DNA of 26,182 nucleotides from NCBI GenBank assembly GCA_900757415.1, contig CAAENU010000164.1, positions 1 to 26,182 on the forward strand. Direction: 5' to 3'. Shown piece by piece: positions 22,677 to 26,182 of this stretch. Below the pieces are notes generated by a model that made no database searches, was not told where the DNA came from, and saw only the letters and a program-made list of their open reading frames with translations. The position numbers and the translations under genes were made by a program. The stretch is from an uncultured Oscillospiraceae bacterium (GTDB taxonomy: Bacteria > Bacillota > Clostridia > Oscillospirales > Oscillospiraceae). Position 1 is the stretch's first letter. The number at the start of each line of letters is the position of its first letter.

Positions 22677-23210
22677 TCAGAGCTGCAAAATTTTTGCTTT
22701 CAGCGCGGCGCAAACGGTTTTGGCGTCCGTGATCTCCCCGCTCATACAGCGCTGCACCAGTTTTTCAAGGGGGATTCGCTCCAGTGACAGGAATTCATCC
22801 TCATCGGGGTCGGTATCGCCAAAATGGAGGCCGCGGGCCAGAAACAGATACAGCACCTCATCGTAGCAGCCGGGGGAGGCGATCAGAGAACCCAGCGGTG
22901 TCCATTCCTCGGCGGTGGCGCCGGTTTCCTCCCACAGCTCCCGGCGAGCCGTGGTCAGGGGATCCTCGCCTCTTTCCCGTTTGCCAGCGGGAATCTCCAG
23001 CAGTGTGCGGCCGAAGGCGTAGCGGTATTGCCGGACAAGCAGCACATTGCCGTCCTCCTCCAGTGCCAGAATCCCCACGCCGCCGGGATGCTCCACCACC
23101 TCGCGTATTGAGGTGTGGCCGTTGGGCAGCAGTACCTCATCCCGCCGCACATGGATGATGCGTCCTGCATAGAGCTCCTGTGTATGCAGCATTTTTTCGG
23201 TCATATCCAT
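22677..23210 (-). CDS. Nudix hydrolase, ADP-ribose pyrophosphatase-like
   Basis: 177 residues; the ATG at 23210 follows GGGAGGAAT. The complete Nudix box GKRERGEDPLTTARRELWEE followed by TGA is present (residues 76-98), with all metal-binding glutamates. The N-terminal strand region (ELYAGRIIHVRRDEVLLPNG) and the downstream SPGCYDE segment are typical of the ADP-ribose pyrophosphatase (NudF/YqkG-like) subgroup. It probably hydrolyses ADP-ribose to AMP and ribose-5-phosphate in the cytosol. Substrate assignment within Nudix proteins is uncertain. It is read from the promoter at 23241-23269. Confidence 0.9.
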   Translation of the reverse strand: MDMTEKMLHTQELYAGRIIHVRRDEVLLPNGHTSIREVVEHPGGVGILALEEDGNVLLVRQYRYAFGRTLLEIPAGKRERGEDPLTTARRELWEETGATAEEWTPLGSLIASPGCYDEVLYLFLARGLHFGDTDPDEDEFLSLERIPLEKLVQRCMSGEITDAKTVCAALKAKILQL

Positions 23211-23240
23211 CAGGTATTCCTCCCGGTATTTGATGGATCC

Positions 23241-23269
23241 AGTATAACAGATACCGCCGGGGGACGCAA
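23241..23269 (-). promoter_or_regulatory. Promoter of the Nudix gene
   Basis: On the minus strand: TTGCGT (23264-23269), 17-bp spacer, TATACT (23241-23246), 31 bp before the start codon. Confidence 0.55.
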
Positions 23270-23327
23270 GAGGAGCGGCAGGGGGAAGGCGTCATATGCA
23301 TGGGCATGCAGAAAGAAAATTTTGGAC

Positions 23328-23355
23328 TTGACAAAACCGGTTTGTCTGGTATAAT
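23328..23355 (+). promoter_or_regulatory. Promoter of tRNA-Leu(GAG)
   Basis: Consensus TTGACA (23328-23333) and TATAAT (23350-23355) with a 16-bp spacer, 29 bp before the tRNA. The spacer sits inside a palindromic GACAAA-ACCGG-TTTGTC. Confidence 0.8.
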
Positions 23356-23384
23356 AAGCAAGTACTCTCGAGAAGGAATTATTT

Positions 23385-23471
23385 GCGAGTGTGCTGGAAT
23401 CGGCAGACAGGCAAGCTTGAGGTGCTTGTGTTCAACTGGACGTGTGGGTTCAAGTCCCATCACTCGCACCA
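23385..23471 (+). tRNA. tRNA-Leu (GAG)
   Basis: 87 nt with encoded CCA, a class II tRNA with a long variable arm. The acceptor stem GCGAGTG/CACTCGC is perfect; the anticodon stem CAAGC/GCTTG encloses the loop TTGAGGT, giving anticodon GAG. Confidence 0.93.
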
Positions 23472-23508
23472 CCTTCTCAAAAAAGTTGAAAATAATCGAA
23501 AAAAGATG

Positions 23509-23537
23509 TTGACAAATGCGGATTTATCGGTTATAAT
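23509..23537 (+). promoter_or_regulatory. Promoter of tRNA-Leu(CAG)
   Basis: Consensus TTGACA (23509-23514), 17-bp spacer, TATAAT (23532-23537), 14 bp before the tRNA. The short gap implies little or no 5' leader. Confidence 0.8.
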
Positions 23538-23551
23538 CAATTACGTTGTTT

Positions 23552-23639
23552 GCGCGAGTGGTGGAATTGGCAGACTCGCTAGATTCAGGTTCTAGTGCTC
23601 ATTACGGGCGTGCGGGTTCAAGTCCCGCCTCGCGCACCA
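23552..23639 (+). tRNA. tRNA-Leu (CAG)
   Basis: 88 nt with encoded CCA and a long variable arm. The acceptor stem GCGCGAG/CTCGCGC and anticodon stem CTAGA/TCTAG are perfect; the loop TTCAGGT gives anticodon CAG. Its 3' end faces the integrase gene and is the likely integration locus of the right-hand element. Confidence 0.93.
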
Positions 23640-23641
23640 GT

Positions 23642-23678
23642 AAAAATCCTTGAAGCCGCAATGGTTTCAAGGATTTTT
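23642..23678 (+). terminator. Terminator of tRNA-Leu(CAG)
   Basis: AAAAATCCTTGAA (23642-23654) pairs with TTCAAGGATTTTT (23666-23678). The motif CCTTGAAGCC within it (23648-23657) recurs at 23685-23694. Confidence 0.85.
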
Positions 23679-23684
23679 CTTTTG

Positions 23685-23718
23685 CCTTGAAGCCATTTTA
23701 GCCTTACAGTTAGCCTTA
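23685..23718 (+). repeat. Candidate attachment region: direct repeats between tRNA-Leu and integrase
   Basis: CCTTGAAGCC at 23685-23694 repeats 23648-23657. TTAGCCTTA occurs at 23698-23706 and 23710-23718, a 12-bp period; the second copy overlaps the integrase stop codon. Such repeats near an integrase 3' end often mark the core and arm sites used by tyrosine integrases. The exact att core cannot be fixed without the element's other end. Confidence 0.45.
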
Positions 23719-24918
23719 TTCTTGCGGCAGACTCTCGATGAACCGTTGCATACGGTCAGCACTATTGCGTCTCATCTGTTCTGTCACATGACCGTAAACA
23801 TCCAACGTAAATGCTGCAGTGTGATGACCAAGGTTTTCCTGCACGGTCTTGATGTCATCGCCGCTTTGTAAAGAGGCAACTGCATAGGAGTGACGCAGAT
23901 CATGAAATCGCGCAGAGGGAAAACCTGCCTGTCCCGCCAACTTCTTAAAGTGGAGGTAAACGGTTTGTGCTGAAAGGTGATGTCCCATTTCATTTGTGAA
24001 CACAAGTCCGCTATTTTCCCACGCCTCTCCCGCAAGCCGCTTTTGGCTCTCTTGTAAACGCCGCTGCTTTTTCAAAAGGTCGACCACGAATGGAGCTGCC
24101 GTGATTTGGCGGCTCTTTCCGTTTTTGGTGGTGACAAGGTGATATTCGCCCTTTCCGCGCCGTTCTTTTTGCAACTGCTTGTTTACAACGATCACACCGC
24201 GTTCAAGGTCAACGCAATCCCACAGCAATCCCAGCACCTCGCCCTCCCGCAGACCGGTGAAGAGTGTGAACACATAGATGGTTTCATAGCGGTGTCCACG
24301 AGCTACTTTCAGAAATCGGGCGATTGCTTCGTTATCCAGTGGATGAATGTCTTTGCGAACAGCCCGAGGCAAATCACAGGGGTCGATTGGATTTGTGCGG
24401 ATATGCCCCAGCTTTACAGCCTGCTGCATCGCTTTGTGAAAAACTCCGTGGATATTGCGAACGCTTTTCGCTGACAGTGGCTTTCTGTCTCCACACTCTA
24501 CCTGCAAAGAGTTATAAAACCGCTGCACATCCTGCGTTTTCAAGGCGTCCAGCTTCATTGCAGCAAAAGCGGGCTTTAGATGGTTTTCCACCGTTGTTTT
24601 ATAGCTGTCCACAGTTCTTGGCTTGACCGACGCCAGATAGTCCTGCGTCCAGATGTCCAGCCATTCTCCCACCGTCAGCTTGCAGGGTGCTTTGTAGGTG
24701 CCATCGTCCAGCGACGCCGTGATTTGGCGCAGCTTCTGCGCCACTTCTTTCTGCGTTCTTCCGGTGATGCTGCGCTGGATCTGCTTGCCCGTGCCGGGGT
24801 CGAAGCCCTCTGTGTAGCGGCCTTGCCAATAGGTATAGGTTTTTCCGTTCCGTGTTGTTGTGATTTTTCTGATAGAACCGGCACCGCCGGCTCCTTTTCC
24901 TGCTTTTGTACGCGGCAT
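23716..24918 (-). CDS. Tyrosine-type site-specific integrase
   Basis: 400 residues; the ATG at 24918 follows AAAGGAG, and the upstream in-frame extension is rejected. The layout is an N-terminal arm-binding domain (about 1-75, basic, with YWQGRYTEGFDPGTGK), a SAM-like core-binding domain (about 80-180) and a catalytic domain. The catalytic set is complete: Arg224 (TGLREGEVLGL), a Lys near 265-268, His339 and Arg342 (FHDLRHSYA), His365 (LGHH) and Tyr375 (DVYGHV). It resembles integrases of conjugative elements and prophages of Firmicutes. Its 3' end is 77 bp from tRNA-Leu(CAG), the usual polarity for tRNA-targeted integration. An excisionase-like gene precedes it on the same strand. The element extends right, past the window. 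Confidence 0.93.
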   Translation of the reverse strand: MPRTKAGKGAGGAGSIRKITTTRNGKTYTYWQGRYTEGFDPGTGKQIQRSITGRTQKEVAQKLRQITASLDDGTYKAPCKLTVGEWLDIWTQDYLASVKPRTVDSYKTTVENHLKPAFAAMKLDALKTQDVQRFYNSLQVECGDRKPLSAKSVRNIHGVFHKAMQQAVKLGHIRTNPIDPCDLPRAVRKDIHPLDNEAIARFLKVARGHRYETIYVFTLFTGLREGEVLGLLWDCVDLERGVIVVNKQLQKERRGKGEYHLVTTKNGKSRQITAAPFVVDLLKKQRRLQESQKRLAGEAWENSGLVFTNEMGHHLSAQTVYLHFKKLAGQAGFPSARFHDLRHSYAVASLQSGDDIKTVQENLGHHTAAFTLDVYGHVTEQMRRNSADRMQRFIESLPQE

Positions 24919-25008
24919 ATACGCTCCTTTCCGCCGCGCGGAATGTACCATCTCCATGATATATCCCGCACGGCTATTGTGCAAGTTTTATTTCCGCGAC
25001 GAAGAACT

Positions 25009-25197
25009 TTACTTCCGCAGGAACTCCAGCAGAGCCTCCCGCGGAATACGAATCTGCCTGCCGATACGGACGCTTCGTATCTGTCCGCTGCGGATCAGCT
25101 CATAGGCGGTGTTGCGTCCGATGCCGAGAATGGGCATCAAGTCCTCTACCCGCAGGGTCATGGGCAACTCATGTAGGTCACGGTACTTATTCTCCAC
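25009..25197 (-). CDS. Excisionase-like helix-turn-helix protein
   Basis: 62 residues with a GTG start at 25197, supported by GGGAGG 7-8 bases upstream. The sequence TLRVEDLMPILGIGRNTAYE (14-33) is followed by LIRSGQIRSVRIGRQIRIPREALLEFL, the MerR-like winged HTH of the DNA-binding 'excisionase family' (HTH_17). It would bend attachment-site DNA and steer the integrase toward excision, and may also act as a repressor. Its start overlaps the end of the upstream recombinase gene by 11 bp, so it is translationally coupled to it. The integrase start lies 90 bp downstream. Confidence 0.85.
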   Translation of the reverse strand: MENKYRDLHELPMTLRVEDLMPILGIGRNTAYELIRSGQIRSVRIGRQIRIPREALLEFLRK

Positions 25198-26101
25198 GGA
25201 CAGAACCTCCCTTCACGGACGCCAGATAGATGTCCGTCACGTCCGGACGCTCGTGTCCCAGCAGGCGGGACACAGTGAAATGGGCGTCCAAGGGTGTCAT
25301 GCCGCCATCGACGAGGGAAGTGTACTTTTCGGCGGCGTAGGTGTGCCGCAGTCCATGGAAGGTAATGCGTCTGTTCGGTGCGGCGGGGTCACAGATGGCA
25401 TCACGGTGGCGGAGGATGAACTGCTGCATGCCGCTGATAGCCCGGTCGGTGGGTACGCCATCCGGCACCAACAGCTTGTGACCGCGTTCGGTTTTCTCTA
25501 GCAGCCGTTGCAGCATCATGGTGATGCGGTCGTCCTCGATGGGAACGATACGCACCTTACCGCCCTTACCTTTCACGGTGAGGGCGTTTTCACGCAGCGC
25601 ACGCTCCGCCGCGGCGGTGTCCATACGGAAACACTCGTGGATGCGCAGACCGGCATAGCGAGCCAGATACAGGGCGAGAATGTAGTCCTCCCGCTCCTCT
25701 GCCATGGCGCGGCCAATCAGCTTGCCGAACTCCGGGTTCGTCCATGTGCGATCCTGCTGTCCGAAGCGGCGGCGTTCCAGCGCGACGCCCAGTTCTTCGT
25801 TATCCGGCAGCGTGTAACGGGGATGGGACATCTTATCGTGGAAGAAACGAATGGCGGAGAGGTCGGTCTTGATGGTGCTGGCCGACTTGCCCTGCGCCTG
25901 CAAATAGAGGACGTAGCTCACCAGATGCTTGCCGCTGATGTTCTCCAGCTTTTGCAGATGGTAGTGGACAGCAAGGTAAGCGCAGAACCGCTTGACCGCC
26001 TCATAGTAGCGATCCTTCGTGCGGAAGCTGCCCTGACGGTTGTGCCGCGCCAGCTTGTCCAACTGGGTAACGAGGGTGTTGTAAATACCTTTTGTGGTCA
26101 T
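25187..26101 (-). CDS. Second tyrosine recombinase
   Basis: 304 residues. The ATG at 26101 follows AAGGAGAT; an earlier in-frame ATG at 26152 lacks a good site. The N-terminal SAM-like domain (about 25-115) contains KRFCAYLAVHYHLQ and GKSASTIKTDLSAIRFFHDK. The catalytic domain has Arg153 (YAGLRIHE), a Lys in VKGKGGKVR near 177-182, His249 and Arg252 (FHGLRHTYA), His283 (LLGHERP) and Tyr292 (TDIYLAS). The set is complete. It is shorter and clearly different from the integrase at 23716. The two recombinases on one element could share the work of integration and resolution, or this one could be an independent, earlier insertion. It is directly upstream of the excisionase gene and coupled to it. 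Confidence 0.88.
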   Translation of the reverse strand: MTTKGIYNTLVTQLDKLARHNRQGSFRTKDRYYEAVKRFCAYLAVHYHLQKLENISGKHLVSYVLYLQAQGKSASTIKTDLSAIRFFHDKMSHPRYTLPDNEELGVALERRRFGQQDRTWTNPEFGKLIGRAMAEEREDYILALYLARYAGLRIHECFRMDTAAAERALRENALTVKGKGGKVRIVPIEDDRITMMLQRLLEKTERGHKLLVPDGVPTDRAISGMQQFILRHRDAICDPAAPNRRITFHGLRHTYAAEKYTSLVDGGMTPLDAHFTVSRLLGHERPDVTDIYLASVKGGSVRGE

Positions 26102-26182
26102 ATAAAGAAATCTCCTTGTAATCGTAGTCGTGTTCAGATGGGCGCACTTCACCCGTTGGCAAGGAGAGCCGTTTCCGGCGTA

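Overview
The window looks like a chromosomal segment of a gut-type, low-oxygen Firmicute (class Clostridia, probably Oscillospirales/Oscillospiraceae). This is inferred from the GC-rich, AGGAGG-led genes, TTGACA/TATAAT promoters, a DUF4358 lipoprotein, a CmpB-family membrane protein and Tn1549-like relaxase and integrase relics. No 16S or other definitive marker is present. About 22 kb of mostly housekeeping sequence lies between two tRNA loci, and each locus carries mobile-element sequence on its outer side.

Left edge (1-1899): an IS110-type transposase fragment runs off the window and abuts the 3' remnant of a conjugative relaxase. These are followed by a compact two-gene unit (a DUF3990 protein and a conserved partner) with its own promoter and terminator, and then by tRNA-Cys(GCA). 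Core block: a ClC-type anion transporter resembling the fluoride-exporting CLC-F group; serC and serA for serine synthesis; a DUF4358 lipoprotein; an orphan but complete-looking phage terminase large subunit; a 956-residue beta-helix-type surface protein; and a minus-strand operon of LldP-type permease, L-2-hydroxyisocaproate-dehydrogenase-like enzyme and branched-chain aminotransferase. That operon is preceded by a short Ile/Leu/Val-rich ORF and an intrinsic terminator. Next come the plus-strand dapF-lysA-D-cysteine desulfhydrase-family operon, a structured 470-bp non-coding stretch, a MATE exporter, a CmpB-family protein, two very small phage-like genes (TerS-like and zinc ribbon), a small membrane protein and a Nudix hydrolase.

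Right edge (23385-26182): two tRNA-Leu genes (GAG, CAG), then the end of an integrative element. It carries a tyrosine integrase whose 3' end faces the tRNA, an excisionase-like HTH protein and a second tyrosine recombinase. The element continues beyond the window.

The most interesting material is (a) the aminotransferase/2-hydroxyacid dehydrogenase/permease operon with its candidate ILV leader, a possible branched-chain 2-hydroxyacid circuit with an unusual control region; (b) terminase genes kept intact without any capsid genes; (c) the DUF3990 pair preserved beside decayed mobile DNA; and (d) matching repeat-plus-hairpin layouts at the two tRNA loci. All function calls come from reading the sequence and family knowledge; no database search was run.
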